Shown: positions 34,685 through 43,903 of the stretch, piece after piece
How the letters are laid out: every line of letters begins with the position of its first letter
How positions within the stretch are numbered: position 1 is the first letter of the stretch
Origin: Oceanobacillus jeddahensis
GTDB lineage: Bacteria > Bacillota > Bacilli > Bacillales > Amphibacillaceae
DNA: 64,000 nt
Assembly: GCF_000750635.1 (NCBI RefSeq)
Contig: NZ_CCDM010000009.1
Span: forward strand, 1 to 64,000
Direction of reading: 5' to 3'
The notes under the pieces: generated by a model
Told to the model about the DNA's origin: nothing
What the model saw: the letters and a program-made list of their open reading frames with translations, nothing else
The model's database searches: none
Program-made: the position numbers and the translations under genes

Positions 34685-36451
34685 TTAGCGGGCACCGCCG
34701 CCTCCACCTCCGCCAGCTCCAGCGCCTCCACCGACGCCGGTAGCGCCCCCGCTGCCGCCTGCTGCGGTAGCAGCTGAAGTGCTGGAATGAAATCCGCCGC
34801 TAGCTAGCCCGGTGGACCAGCTTGCACGGGTGTAGTAAGTTCCATACCAGAATTGCAGGTATACCAAGTCCTCTTTGTACCTCTCTTCAGGGACTAAGTC
34901 CTCTAATTTTTTAGATACTTTATCGCTTTTACCTAGTAACGCACTCCACAGCATCATATCTTTCAAGGAAAGCGGCTTGGAAGCATTTGAAAATTGATTG
35001 ATATCTGATTCCTTCAAATAATTATCAAACTGAATTAAACGATCCGCTAGTTTTTCTCCCTCTTTACTTGGTACCGTAATAGATTGTAAAAATCCAAACA
35101 CCTTTATTTCTTCAAAAGAAAACAATCCTTTCTGCTCCAGATAGGCTTCGGAATAGTCTTTGAGATAATCGGCAAAAGTGCTGACTTCCTTCGCATGCTC
35201 TTTACCCCATTTCTGGATGGCATTATCTGTTACGACGCCATTCCTGTCTGCAGCATCCAAGAGCATGGTCCACAACGCCATTTCATACGTTCCCTCATAG
35301 GATTCATCTTCTATTTGGTTCGTAAGCTCACTAAAGGTTAACGGGTGTTTATTCCGTTCATTTTCAATATCGTTGATGGTAAGGGTCGTGCGATATTTTT
35401 TTCCAAACACCTTGCTCTCTTCTTCTGCTTCCATTGAGATGTTCTCATTCACAGACCATTTCAGCAGATAAGCTTGGAAGATATCTTCAAAATATCCAAG
35501 GTTCATCTGCGTTAAAAGGGCACTTAAACCTGCATAGTCTTCTCCATCGAAAGGCACGGCTGCATACGTTTTGCCTTTATTTTCTGCTATCCGTTTATGG
35601 ATAGGCTTCATCGCGCCGGCTTCTCTTTTTACTTGATTTGTTTTACGGACAATGAAGAAGGTTCCGATACCGATTAATAAAGAAAAACCAGCGACTGCGC
35701 TAACAATGATAACAACTAGCGTAGAATTGTCACTTGAATTATAAGTAGACCCATCCATTGCTTCCTCTTGCTGCTCGGATAACGTCATGTCTACTGTTCG
35801 TTCAGCTTGGAAGAAATCAGCCGGAAATTGCGTTAAAACAATTACATCTCCATCGGCTTCACCATTTGACTCCCAGACAATACGATCGCCTTCCAGCTGT
35901 ATATCTCCATCAAAGCCAAATCCCCAGAAATTAACGTTTTCTTGTGTAAATGGTTGAAATCCAGAGATTTCAACTGTTAAATTTTGCGCAGGAATATCGG
36001 AAAAGGTATCGAAGTTCCAAAGCATGGCTTGGCCATCCTCTAAATTACGTACAAGATCAGATAATGTATAGGTTACTGTATACGTATTTTCCCCGTATTC
36101 ACCAATTCCCCAAACTAATTCGGCACCATCACTTGTAGATACTGTTCCATATTTTCCTGCCTTTTCTTCCCGTGAATCATCAGCGTCCCAATCGGGCTCT
36201 TCTGTAAATCCATCAACTGAAAAATCCAGTATCTCTGACCCGCCAAGGTTGACCATATTAATGAAAAGCTCGGTACCTTCATCCATATTCATTTGACGGT
36301 GTTCTGTTACAACGCCTGAACCATCCTCCTGCAACTCTACTTCAATATGTAAATCGCTCATTTGATTTTCAGCAAATGCTGTGAGTGTAAGTACCATGTT
36401 CATTGAGATTGCCATTATCAAGGCAGCAAGTATCTTCATCCACTTATTCAT
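34685..36451 (-). CDS. DUF2207 membrane protein with glycine-rich tail
   Basis: The 588-residue precursor has a signal peptide (MKILAALIMAISMNMVLTLTAFAEN region). An extracellular beta-rich DUF2207 domain (about 30-230), one membrane helix (VVIIVSAVAGFSLLIGIGTFFIV), a large cytoplasmic region with two helical repeats, and a C-terminal tail of Gly/Ala (GGGAGAGGGGGGGAR) follow. This is the usual DUF2207 plan; function is unknown, with a link to cell-surface processes inferred. GGGAGCGAT precedes ATG 36451. Confidence 0.85.
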   Translation of the reverse strand: MNKWMKILAALIMAISMNMVLTLTAFAENQMSDLHIEVELQEDGSGVVTEHRQMNMDEGTELFINMVNLGGSEILDFSVDGFTEEPDWDADDSREEKAGKYGTVSTSDGAELVWGIGEYGENTYTVTYTLSDLVRNLEDGQAMLWNFDTFSDIPAQNLTVEISGFQPFTQENVNFWGFGFDGDIQLEGDRIVWESNGEADGDVIVLTQFPADFFQAERTVDMTLSEQQEEAMDGSTYNSSDNSTLVVIIVSAVAGFSLLIGIGTFFIVRKTNQVKREAGAMKPIHKRIAENKGKTYAAVPFDGEDYAGLSALLTQMNLGYFEDIFQAYLLKWSVNENISMEAEEESKVFGKKYRTTLTINDIENERNKHPLTFSELTNQIEDESYEGTYEMALWTMLLDAADRNGVVTDNAIQKWGKEHAKEVSTFADYLKDYSEAYLEQKGLFSFEEIKVFGFLQSITVPSKEGEKLADRLIQFDNYLKESDINQFSNASKPLSLKDMMLWSALLGKSDKVSKKLEDLVPEERYKEDLVYLQFWYGTYYTRASWSTGLASGGFHSSTSAATAAGGSGGATGVGGGAGAGGGGGGGAR

Positions 36452-36898
36452 TTGTGTCCATCGCTCCCTTTATTCATTATGATGCAGTCTTTGTGAATAA
36501 TTATATTATGTTTACCCATTTTAAAGCACTGCTAATCAGAAATTTATATTTACATATATTGTAGCAGATTATTACTTTGGATGGGATATACATGTAGGGA
36601 GCGAGCGGGTTGTCTAAATCAGGAAATGACGAATTGAAAAAGAGGTAAAAAATAATTATAATCGTTTTCCCCCTTGTTCAGAAGGGGGGATATATGAGTT
36701 AATAAAGGTGTCGGACCGATAGAATATCGGAAAGGAGGCTGATTTAAATTGATCACAAAATATGAGGTGGTTTCCGCATAGCGGAAATCATAAAAGACGG
36801 GGCCGCATTTATATTGCGGTCTCCTTTTCTTTCCTAAACTAATGTATACTAAAAGTGAAGAGGCTTACGAAAATAATACTAAAATGAAAGGAGTTTTA
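36452..36898. other. Intergenic region: DUF2207 promoter side and toxin-like remnant
   Basis: Nothing but a promoter region is expected to about 36700. From 36731 there is AAAGGAGG, then a ten-codon ORF from TTG 36749 (MITKYEVVSA, stop 36779-36781), a small hairpin (TTTCCGC-ATA-GCGGAAA) and a terminator-like stem CCGCA/TGCGG at 36803-36819 before CTCCTTTTCT. The start and the terminator resemble TxpA-type holin-like toxin loci with the hydrophobic core missing. Confidence 0.4.
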
Positions 36899-37006
36899 AT
36901 GATGAATGAGAAAATAATGCATGCTCGTCCCATACATCTTGATAGAAAGGATGTTCCAGCTTGTCATACAAAAATGGAAAAGAGGTGCTTCCGCCTCATT
37001 TGTTGA
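36899..37006 (+). CDS. Short ORF overlapping the CD3324-family gene
   Basis: A 35-codon ORF (MMNEKIMHARPIHLDRKD...) starts at ATG 36899 after AAAGGAG with good spacing and ends 46 nt inside the next gene in another frame. It may be a leader that couples translation to the TTG start of the next gene, or a remnant. No homology recognised. Confidence 0.35.
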   Translation: MMNEKIMHARPIHLDRKDVPACHTKMEKRCFRLIC

Positions 37007-37248
37007 AGGAGCTCCAAAAATATATTCAGGGAGAACTTATTTATATTCCAAAGCAAACGAATCAGCGGGCAGGATGGGGAGAAGCGAATGGATCTCGTCT
37101 CGCCCTGGCTGAAAGAAATGAAGAGATATACCGATTATATAGAGAAGGATATTCATTCGAGGAATTGGAGCAAACCTATAATTTATCCATGGATAGTATT
37201 CGTAAAATCGTCTATAAAACTCGTGAAAACAATAGTGAAATGAAATAA
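36961..37248 (+). CDS. CD3324 family protein (small HTH-like protein)
   Basis: The 95-residue protein matches the CD3324 pattern: NGKEVLPPHLLKELQKYIQGELIYIPK at the start, a charged middle and a C-terminal helix-turn-helix-like motif (REGYSFEELEQTYNLSMDSIRKIVYKT). It resembles a small DNA-binding protein; no role is known. Start is TTG 36961, nine nt after AAAGGA. Confidence 0.75.
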   Translation: MSYKNGKEVLPPHLLKELQKYIQGELIYIPKQTNQRAGWGEANGSRLALAERNEEIYRLYREGYSFEELEQTYNLSMDSIRKIVYKTRENNSEMK

Positions 37249-37296
37249 TGATAAAAGCGTTAAAATTTGAGAGAGGCTGAAGCAAAGCCCGGCAAT

Positions 37297-37339
37297 AAAA
37301 AAGTGACATTTACTAAATATTTGGTGAGTGTCACTTTTT
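37297..37339 (+). terminator. Terminator after the CD3324-family gene
   Basis: AAAAAGTGACA pairs with TGTCACTTTTT (37329-37339) around a long loop; can act on both strands. Confidence 0.75.
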
Positions 37340-37447
37340 AATATTTTTGTCCAGTCCACTTCCATCAGATAAAAAGGAACGTTTAAGAATGATTTTTATT
37401 TTTTAATGTGGAGTCGTTTATAAAAATACAAATTAAAATACAGATCA

Positions 37448-37978
37448 TTACGATCGTTGTGTTTCTAAATTGCTCATAAATTTCCTGAGCTCCCTACCAG
37501 AACGAATATGACTAAAACGGAGCCGGCCTTGGTGCTTATCTTTTAATGACTTTATTCGGGAATTGTTTTCTTTCTTATAATTCCATACAAAACGCAGGAA
37601 GGAAAAGTCTAATCTATCCGGATTCCCATGCGGGCTTTTCTTTCCTCTATTTTTTATATAGCGTTTGAAGATACGATACAAACAAACACTGCGGGGGAAA
37701 TCTAGCCAAATAACCCAATCTGCATGGTTCATCCGCAATTCCAGCGTTCTGGCATAATTTCCATCAATGATCCATTTGTCTTTTTTGATTTCTTCATTTA
37801 GTTTGGTGTCAAAAGCAGCTTTAGAGGCAGTGGTATCATCGTCGATCCATTGAATGCTGTCTAAATGTACCAAGGGGATGTTTCTTATTTGAGCAATTTG
37901 AGCGGATAATGTTGATTTACCTGCGCCGGGACAGCCAATAACGATGATTCGATTGGCAATGGACTTATTTTCTTCCAT
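37448..37978 (-). CDS. P-loop kinase-like protein (DNA topology modulation/FlaR-like family)
   Basis: The 176-residue protein has Walker A GCPGAGKSTLS near residue 15, followed by VHLDSIQW and DGNYARTLELRMNHADWVIWLDFPR, the pattern of adenylate-kinase-like proteins often annotated as topology modulation proteins. The phosphoacceptor is unknown. ATG 37978 follows GGAGG by eight nt; an ATG 24 nt earlier has no site. Confidence 0.8.
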   Translation of the reverse strand: MEENKSIANRIIVIGCPGAGKSTLSAQIAQIRNIPLVHLDSIQWIDDDTTASKAAFDTKLNEEIKKDKWIIDGNYARTLELRMNHADWVIWLDFPRSVCLYRIFKRYIKNRGKKSPHGNPDRLDFSFLRFVWNYKKENNSRIKSLKDKHQGRLRFSHIRSGRELRKFMSNLETQRS

Positions 37979-38002
37979 CCTCTTTCCCTCCAGTCTTTTC
38001 AA

Positions 38003-38362
38003 TAAGTTTTATCAACACAAGAACTTCACTAATTTGGAAATGTATACGGATATTTGATGCTATTGAGTGCCCGCGATAGAAAAGAAGTAATCACAACATT
38101 CCCTTTATGAAAAAGTATCATAGCTTATTCTATCGTATCACATTTGATTTAAAAGACCGTACCTATTTTTCTGTTGTCCAAAAAACATTAAAAATCCAAA
38201 ATAAATGGTATTTGATGATTGAAAAACGAAAAATAGCGTATACAAATCCTCTTATCGCAGGCATTTTTTACAGGAGAAATTCTGTTTTACCGTTTTGCCT
38301 TCCACATACAAAACCGCTATGATGAAAACAAATTTATTATTACTTGGAGATGTGGTAAATTA
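38003..38362. other. Intergenic region without a supportable gene
   Basis: A 71-codon frame at 38107-38322 has no ribosome binding site and a low-complexity product, so I do not accept it as a gene. No repeats or terminators were seen. Confidence 0.5.
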
Positions 38363-39209
38363 ATGCTAAATACAGTCAAAGAAAATAAAAATAGTTATCG
38401 CGTAAAACAGCCTGATTATGATGGACTTTGGAAGAATTTGATTGAAGAGTTGTTTCAAGAATTTATCACGGAGAACCGCCCGTTATCTCCCGCCTAAATT
38501 AATTTATTTTCGCTCTTTATTTTGAGGCGGGAGTTTTACGGGCGATTCTCCGTGGCAAAACCAGTCATTCGATCTACTGATCTACTCCATCGCCTTGTTG
38601 ACAGATGCCAGTCAGAAAGAGAATGAAGACAGATTCGGCTATTCTTTTTATGGGACCGAATTAACCTATACCTATAACACCTATCGATTTCATGAAAAAG
38701 ATAAAGAAGAACTGAAAAAATCGGATAATCCATTTGCTTTAGCGGTGCTTGCGGGTATTTATATCAGTGAAAACACTGACAAAACCGACAATGATGACAA
38801 AAAAAGATACCGATTGAAACAACAGCTTCTCCGCTTGGAATTTAAAAAATATTCGCACCGCACCAATTATCTCGCCGCATTAGTGTATTTCATTGATTAT
38901 ATGATGCTGATTCCCTCAGATTTGCAAGAACAACTGTATGAAACGTTACCCATCGCACAAAACAAAAAAGAGGAGGAAAAAATCATGGGTTTGGAAAAGT
39001 TAAGAGACACCCCAACGTTTGGAAAAGTGTATAGAGAAATCGAGGAGAAAGCAACCAGGAAAGGATTGGAACAAGGCAAAGAAGAAACGGAACGAAAATT
39101 TGTTAAAAACCTTCTAGACCGGAGCTATTCAGAGGAAGAAATAGCTGAATTAACTGGTCTGGGGATTGAAGAAGTGAGGAAGCTTCAGAAATCGCTTGAA
39201 AATGAATAA
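38363..39209 (+). pseudogene. Rpn-family PD-(D/E)XK nuclease/transposase gene, disrupted by a palindromic repeat
   Basis: ATG 38363 starts MLNTVKENKNSYRVKQPDYDG and LIEELFQEF, the N-terminus of Rpn (recombination-promoting nuclease) proteins. After about 34 codons the palindromic repeat at 38467-38554 begins. Coding similarity resumes at about 38572 with DLLIYSIALLTDASQ and continues to 39209 (SFYGTELTYTYNTYRF; end SYSEEEIAELTGLGIEEV), also typical of the family. The central catalytic core of roughly 100 residues is missing. The repeat therefore accompanies a deletion, and the gene is dead. Confidence 0.82.
38467..38554. repeat. Palindromic repeat A, copy 1 (opposite orientation)
   Basis: Outer arms CACGGAGAA and TTCTCCGTG enclose inner arms CGCCCGT-TAT-CTCCCGCC and GGCGGGAG-TTT-TACGGGCG around a 28-nt A/T-rich loop. 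The inner part is the reverse complement of copies 2 and 3. This copy interrupts the Rpn gene. Confidence 0.85.
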
Positions 39210-39219
39210 ATGTGAAAAG

Positions 39220-39268
39220 AACCTATACCTGTTAATTAATTCACTTTATCAGATATAGGTTTTTTTCT
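39220..39268 (+). terminator. Terminator after the Rpn pseudogene
   Basis: AACCTATA (39220-39227) pairs with TATAGGTT (39254-39261) followed by a long T run. Confidence 0.7.
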
Positions 39269-39471
39269 TTTTTTTAAATAGCTGTTGAACATAATTCATT
39301 GAAGTACAAATGATGTTGATAAATATCTTCAGTTTTAAAATAGGCAAACAGGAAGCAGGGAAGAGAAATATCGGATAGACGAATAACAGGTTTTGTACAT
39401 TTGCATCGTATATATTTGACACTTTCACATATTCATCATATAATACTCAAAGTTAAGTAAAGGATGTGACG

Positions 39472-40014
39472 ATGATGACCAGACTGCTTGTACTCTGTAT
39501 GTTAGATGCAAAACCGATGTCCGGCTATGATATTCAGCAGGCGTTGCGGATGACAGATGCGGAAAGATGGGGCGGCATTTTAATTGGTTCCATTTATCAT
39601 GCGCTTAAAAAATTAGAGAAGGACGGCTTTATTACCATTGATAAGGTGGAACAAACCGGCCACCGGCAGAAGTTTACCTATCGAATTACCGAAGAAGGAA
39701 AAGAACATCTGAAAGAATTGATTCGTGAAGCTTTAACTGCTTCATCCGTTCAATACCCTTCTTCTTTATATGCAGGCATCTCTTTTTTCGAAAAGCTTCC
39801 AGCCGAAGAAGCGCGTCAAGCTTTGGAACAACAGCGGGCAGCGTTGGAAAATGAATATAACAGTGTCGAAACAGGCTGGCAGGAAAAGAATGCAGCCATG
39901 GAAGGCAACATTCCTCCCATGGTACAGCTGGTTTTTGATAATATGTTTGCCACTATCAGACTTCAACAGGATTTCGTCGAAAAGGCATTAGCATATTTAG
40001 AAGATAATAATTAA
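39472..40014 (+). CDS. PadR-family transcriptional regulator
   Basis: The 180-residue protein has an N-terminal winged helix (LVLCMLDAKPMSGYDIQQAL ... GSIYHALKKLEKDGFI; YRITEEGKEHL), characteristic of PadR, and a C-terminal helical dimerisation domain. These repressors often control a neighbouring drug exporter; the MFS transporter follows by 290 nt on the same strand. ATG 39472 follows AAAGGA by seven nt. GTG 39466 and ATG 39475 are alternatives. Confidence 0.85.
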   Translation: MMTRLLVLCMLDAKPMSGYDIQQALRMTDAERWGGILIGSIYHALKKLEKDGFITIDKVEQTGHRQKFTYRITEEGKEHLKELIREALTASSVQYPSSLYAGISFFEKLPAEEARQALEQQRAALENEYNSVETGWQEKNAAMEGNIPPMVQLVFDNMFATIRLQQDFVEKALAYLEDNN

Positions 40015-40305
40015 TAATCTCCCTCTCTGTATAGGAGGGAGAAAAAAATACATTTATAGTCAATATTGAGTAATCAATACTAAATAGGTATAAGGTGTGT
40101 TTGATACAAGATGAATAATGGCAGTAGAATCAGTGAAGTTGTGAATTGCTGCGGTTATTGGTGGAGGCGGAGCGTAAACGAGGCGGAAAAAGCAATTATT
40201 CCTGTTCCTCTTCAGGAGTAACAGAAGAAAGGAGACAATGGATCATTTAAAAAGAGGAAACGTTGTTTTTATACAACACAGAATAAAGGGAAAGAAGGAA
40301 AAAAA
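40015..40305 (+). other. Intergenic region between padR-like gene and MFS gene
   Basis: CTCCCTC (40019-40025) pairs with GAGGGAG (40035-40041), a short stem whose T run is on the minus strand. The remainder probably holds the MFS promoter and regulator site; no clear palindrome for PadR was identified. Confidence 0.45.
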
Positions 40306-41499
40306 ATGAATCAAGAACAAAATTTAAAAAAAGCTCAAAAGAGCGCCTTGTTTGTCGTAACGTTAGCAATATTCACTGATATGCTGCTATATGGAATGAT
40401 TGTTCCTATCCTGCCAGATTATGCTGATTCTTTAAGTATATCGCAAACTGCAATCGGCATTTTATTCGGCAGTTATGCAGCGGCTCTATTAATCGCGACT
40501 CCTATATTTGGGGTGATCTCAGACAAAGTTGGACGGCGTGGTCCGATGCTTTGGGGAATTTTAGGACTTACGCTTGCAACCCTGTTATTTGCATTTGCGA
40601 ATACGTTTTGGCTCTTGCTGATTTGCCGTATTTTACAAGGAATTGCAGCAGCAGCCACCTGGACAGCCGGGCTTGCGCTTCTTGCTGATTTCTACCCGGC
40701 CAAAGAACGGGGAAAAGTCATGGGGATTGCGCTGTCAGGTCAAGCAATGGGGATCCTGCTGGGTCCGACATTTGGAGGCTGGCTTTATCAGTTGGGCGGT
40801 TATATGCTTCCATTCTTTGTAGCTGCAGGGATTGCCCTTATTGATGGTTTGCTGCGTATATTTCTATTGAAGGAAGAACCTCATCGGAAGGAAGAAGACG
40901 CTTCAGGAGCATGGCATTTATTAAAAAACCGAACCTTGCTCTTGGTTGTTGGAGCAGTTGTTATCGGAGCTGCCATTCCAAGTGTACTGGAGCCGACATT
41001 TCCAATGCATCTGCAACATGTATTTGATGCATCTCCAGGAATCATCGGCTTATTATTTGGGGTACCCTCACTTGCTTATGCATTTGCCGCACCAATTGTC
41101 GGAAGTGTTTCAACAAAGATTGGCCATCCTAAAACAATTACGATTGGATTAGCAATTACTGCAGTATCACTGGCACTTGTTGTTATGCCGACAACGATGT
41201 GGCTGCAAGTTGCGGCATTAGCGTTGATTGGCATCAGTATGGGAACGGTTCTTGCACCGACGCTTCCTGAGCTTGCTGATATTGCCGAGGAAAGCCAGAC
41301 TCAGGCATATGGAGTTACCTTTGCTATTTATAATACAGCTTATTCGATAGGAATGATGGTTGGACCAATGATTAGTGGTGCAGCATCTGATTTATTCGGG
41401 TTACAGCTAAGCTATTTTGCAATTGGGATTATTGTTTTGGTCTATATGTTATTTTTTGCAGTGATAACACCTTTGAAAAAGAAAGACTCTACGTATTAA
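40306..41499 (+). CDS. MFS drug-efflux transporter
   Basis: The 397-residue protein has 12 predicted helices. Motif A is GVISDKVGRRGPML (after helix 2), and the antiporter-type motif C GQAMGILLGPTFGGWL lies in helix 5, which places it with 12-TM drug/proton antiporters of the Bmr/Blt/TetA-like group. The substrate cannot be told. GAAAGAAGG lies upstream of ATG 40306. Its regulator is probably the PadR-type gene upstream. Confidence 0.87.
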   Translation: MNQEQNLKKAQKSALFVVTLAIFTDMLLYGMIVPILPDYADSLSISQTAIGILFGSYAAALLIATPIFGVISDKVGRRGPMLWGILGLTLATLLFAFANTFWLLLICRILQGIAAAATWTAGLALLADFYPAKERGKVMGIALSGQAMGILLGPTFGGWLYQLGGYMLPFFVAAGIALIDGLLRIFLLKEEPHRKEEDASGAWHLLKNRTLLLVVGAVVIGAAIPSVLEPTFPMHLQHVFDASPGIIGLLFGVPSLAYAFAAPIVGSVSTKIGHPKTITIGLAITAVSLALVVMPTTMWLQVAALALIGISMGTVLAPTLPELADIAEESQTQAYGVTFAIYNTAYSIGMMVGPMISGAASDLFGLQLSYFAIGIIVLVYMLFFAVITPLKKKDSTY

Positions 41500-41568
41500 A
41501 AGAGATTTCATATGAAAAGTGTAATAGAACTGGAAAAGAGAAACGATTGAAATCAAAGAGGGAGACAC

Positions 41569-41725
41569 ATGGTCTTATATAGCTTGGATACAATTTATAT
41601 TACCAGATTCGACCATCCTGTTGATGAAGATTGATTTTTTTCAAAAGGATATACTGACCATCGATGATGCATTGGAAGAATTGATGACTGAAGCGGATAG
41701 ATATGGATATCGGCAGGTATTTTAT
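41569..41725 (+). pseudogene. Broken fragment of an unidentified conserved gene
   Basis: One frame gives MVLYSLDTIYITRFDHPVDED then stops; after a one-base shift at the T run near 41635 another frame gives KDILTIDDALEELMTEADRYG. The coding-like sequence ends exactly where repeat A copy 2 starts. No family could be named. Confidence 0.45.
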
Positions 41726-41879
41726 CACGGAGAACCGTCCGTAAAACTCCTGCCTCAAAATAAAGCGTAAAAATAAATTTATTTAGGCGGGAGATAACGG
41801 ACGCTAACTCCCTGAATCACTCAACTAACACGCAGTGAGAGAAAAGCAGCAGATTAAGTTCGCGACGTCCTGGGACTGG
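41726..41879 (+). repeat. Repeat A, copy 2 (with 3' tail)
   Basis: CACGGAGAACCGTCCGTAAA, then an inner hairpin (CTCCTGCCT ... AGGCGGGAG) and a tail with CTAACTCCCTGAATCAC, a second small hairpin and TTCGCGACGTCCTGGGACTG. Shares the whole layout with copy 3. Confidence 0.85.
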
Positions 41880-41917
41880 TAAAGCAATAAATTTTTATAG
41901 CAGATAGGATTGGTAAA

Positions 41918-42058
41918 ATGAATGAAGATAAAAAAACGGAATTAGGTCAGGAAATGGCATCTAAATGGTTCTCAAGCGTACCTAAATGGCTTCGAATTTT
42001 CATCATATTTGGGGCTCTGATAGTGTTGGTGTATTTAGTAAATAAAGGGATAGGTTAA
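41918..42058 (+). CDS. Small single-helix membrane protein (46 aa)
   Basis: ATG 41918 opens a 46-codon frame: a charged N-terminus (MNEDKKTELGQEMASKWF) then one hydrophobic helix (IFIIFGALIVLVYLV). The ribosome binding site is weak (AGGATTGG). No family recognised; isolated between repeat A and a decayed gene. Confidence 0.45.
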   Translation: MNEDKKTELGQEMASKWFSSVPKWLRIFIIFGALIVLVYLVNKGIG

Positions 42059-42477
42059 TAATTTAATAGATACGTTATTCATGAACTTCTCACTCTATCA
42101 GCTTGCCAGTGGTTTTAGTTCTGACGCTACCTCTCTACTGTGATTTGCCGCTGCAAGTGCTGGTCTATATTTTGGGAGGACTGTCTCTCTATACTGACAG
42201 GATTACCTTACATTCGGATTATTACAGACTTATTTGGGGGAGCGTATGCCGGCTTAGGCAGTTATTTTGCTTGGCGCTGTTCTGCATTGGTCATGCACTG
42301 ATTATTCCTCAACGATTTGCACCAATTTATATTCTACTTTCATGAAGTGTCTTTATCATGGGAATGGTGATGGCATCTCTGCGGGCAAAATTAGGAACAC
42401 TTAATATAATATTGATTCTGCACCTGTCGTTTTACTTTATTTTTGCTTTTTAACTCGTTTTATGTAAAGAAAAGCAG
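42059..42477 (+). pseudogene. Decayed membrane-protein gene
   Basis: Between about 42103 and 42400 hydrophobic coding-like segments occur in different frames, for instance PYIRIITDLFGGAYAGLGSY and LVLTLPLYCDLPLQVLVYIL, separated by stops and shifts. It reads as a remnant of a six-helix or similar membrane protein. No identity proposed. Confidence 0.4.
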
Positions 42478-42478
42478 T

Positions 42479-42508
42479 AAAAGCAACGCTATAGCGGCTG
42501 CTTTTTGT
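42479..42508. terminator. Possible terminator stem-loop
   Basis: AAAGCAACGC (ends 42489) with GCGGCTGCTTTTTG forms an imperfect stem with T run. Confidence 0.5.
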
Positions 42509-42589
42509 TGGTAGCGCTTTTGTTGTAAACTGACATGGAAAAGCTTTGAGGAGCAGGAAGCCTAATACGTTAGTTAGGAAACAGATGCA

Positions 42590-43492
42590 TCAACTGTTTA
42601 TTATAATATCTACTATTTCTTTGGTCGCTTCTCTTGCCTCTGGAATGGGGTAAAGCACAAAGATATGGTTCATTTCCGGATATTCAAAATAATTAATGTG
42701 AATGCCTTGCGATGCAGCCAGTTCTTTGAATTTTCTCGCATCTGGTAAAAGAACTTCATGCGTCCCAATAAACAAAGTAATTTCCCCTAACCCGTTCACC
42801 TTTCCATTTATCGGACTAAGTAAATAATTATCTCTGTCCGTATCTCCTGCATATGCTTTTCCCATTTGAATCAACCCATAGATACCTAACATCGGATCTT
42901 TATGTTCGAGTGCATGAGCTTCTGGATTTTTCATTGTAATATCAAGCCAAGGTGAAATTAATAGGATATGCCGCGGTTGTGGTAATTCCTTTTCTAAGAG
43001 TAATTGTGCTAACGCTAATGCAAATCCTCCGCCGGCAGAGTCACCCATCAAAATAATATTATCACTATCTGTTGTTTCTAACATCCATTTATATATTGGA
43101 AGCACTTTATCAAAAGACTCTTTATAATGATGATTGGGCGCTTTCGGATAAATAGGAACGTATATTGTAGCTTTGGTTTCTTTTGCTACTTTCCCAAGAA
43201 AATGCCAGTGGTATAACGACGGCTGCTTGATATATCCGCCTCCATGCAAATAGAGGATGGATTTCCCTGAATGATTCTCTTCTTGATTAAAGATATACCA
43301 TTCCATTCCATCAAACATCTGTTTTTCAATGTTAAACCTTGTCTGTACATATTTTGGCAGCACGTAGGGTTGTTCATTTTCCTTTTGTTTTTCTTTTAGA
43401 AAATCATTGTATCGTTCGGGATCGGTAAAGCTGTCTTTATTACTCAGCCGTGTGAGTATACGTTCTGCAATCCGGCTTTGAATACTTCTCAT
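42590..43492 (-). CDS. HSL-family alpha/beta hydrolase (acetyl-esterase type)
   Basis: The 300-residue enzyme shows HGGGY at the oxyanion hole, the GDSAGG nucleophile elbow, an aspartate-containing loop near GTHEVLLPDA and catalytic histidine in MNHIFVLYP. These mark hormone-sensitive-lipase-like carboxylesterases. It probably hydrolyses short acyl esters; natural substrate unknown. Monocistronic. Confidence 0.88.
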   Translation of the reverse strand: MRSIQSRIAERILTRLSNKDSFTDPERYNDFLKEKQKENEQPYVLPKYVQTRFNIEKQMFDGMEWYIFNQEENHSGKSILYLHGGGYIKQPSLYHWHFLGKVAKETKATIYVPIYPKAPNHHYKESFDKVLPIYKWMLETTDSDNIILMGDSAGGGFALALAQLLLEKELPQPRHILLISPWLDITMKNPEAHALEHKDPMLGIYGLIQMGKAYAGDTDRDNYLLSPINGKVNGLGEITLFIGTHEVLLPDARKFKELAASQGIHINYFEYPEMNHIFVLYPIPEAREATKEIVDIIINS

Positions 43493-43903
43493 ACTCGTTG
43501 TCCTCCTGTAGGTCGCTTAACCACCATTAACGTTTAATAAAATCGGATAATATTCATTTTCATTTATTAACTTTTTACATGAATATAAAACTGTCTATCC
43601 CTATTATAATATATAAGTTACAATTTCTACATACCATACAAATATATTCTCTATTCCATTACTTATTGCTTTAAAAATATTACATCCATTTACAGAATTG
43701 AAAACGTCAGGATAAGACTCATTTTCATAGTGAAGAGTCTGTTCATTTGGAAGAAATATTGCAGATTTGGATAAAGTGAAGGAATTTTATCAGGAGCGTG
43801 AAAGTCCATAACCCCCTCGGATGAATTTTGTTTTGTCTGAGGGGGTTAATTGTTTGTCATTTATTTGTTTTTAATTTTCCGTCTGTTTACTTTCCCTTTT
43901 TAT
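43493..43903. other. Intergenic region with a terminator from a lost gene
   Basis: Contains AACCCCCTC (43810-43818) paired with GAGGGGGTT (near 43839-43847) and AATTG after, a strong terminator on the plus strand. The short frame ending at 43809 (KEFYQERESP) may be the end of a decayed gene. No intact gene. Confidence 0.55.

Noticed and set aside
38107..38322. 71-codon frame before the Rpn pseudogene
   Set aside because: No ribosome binding site and no recognisable similarity; probably chance in AT-rich DNA.
42103..42345. 80-codon membrane frame as an intact gene
   Set aside because: Better coding similarity continues in other frames, so it is treated as part of a decayed gene.
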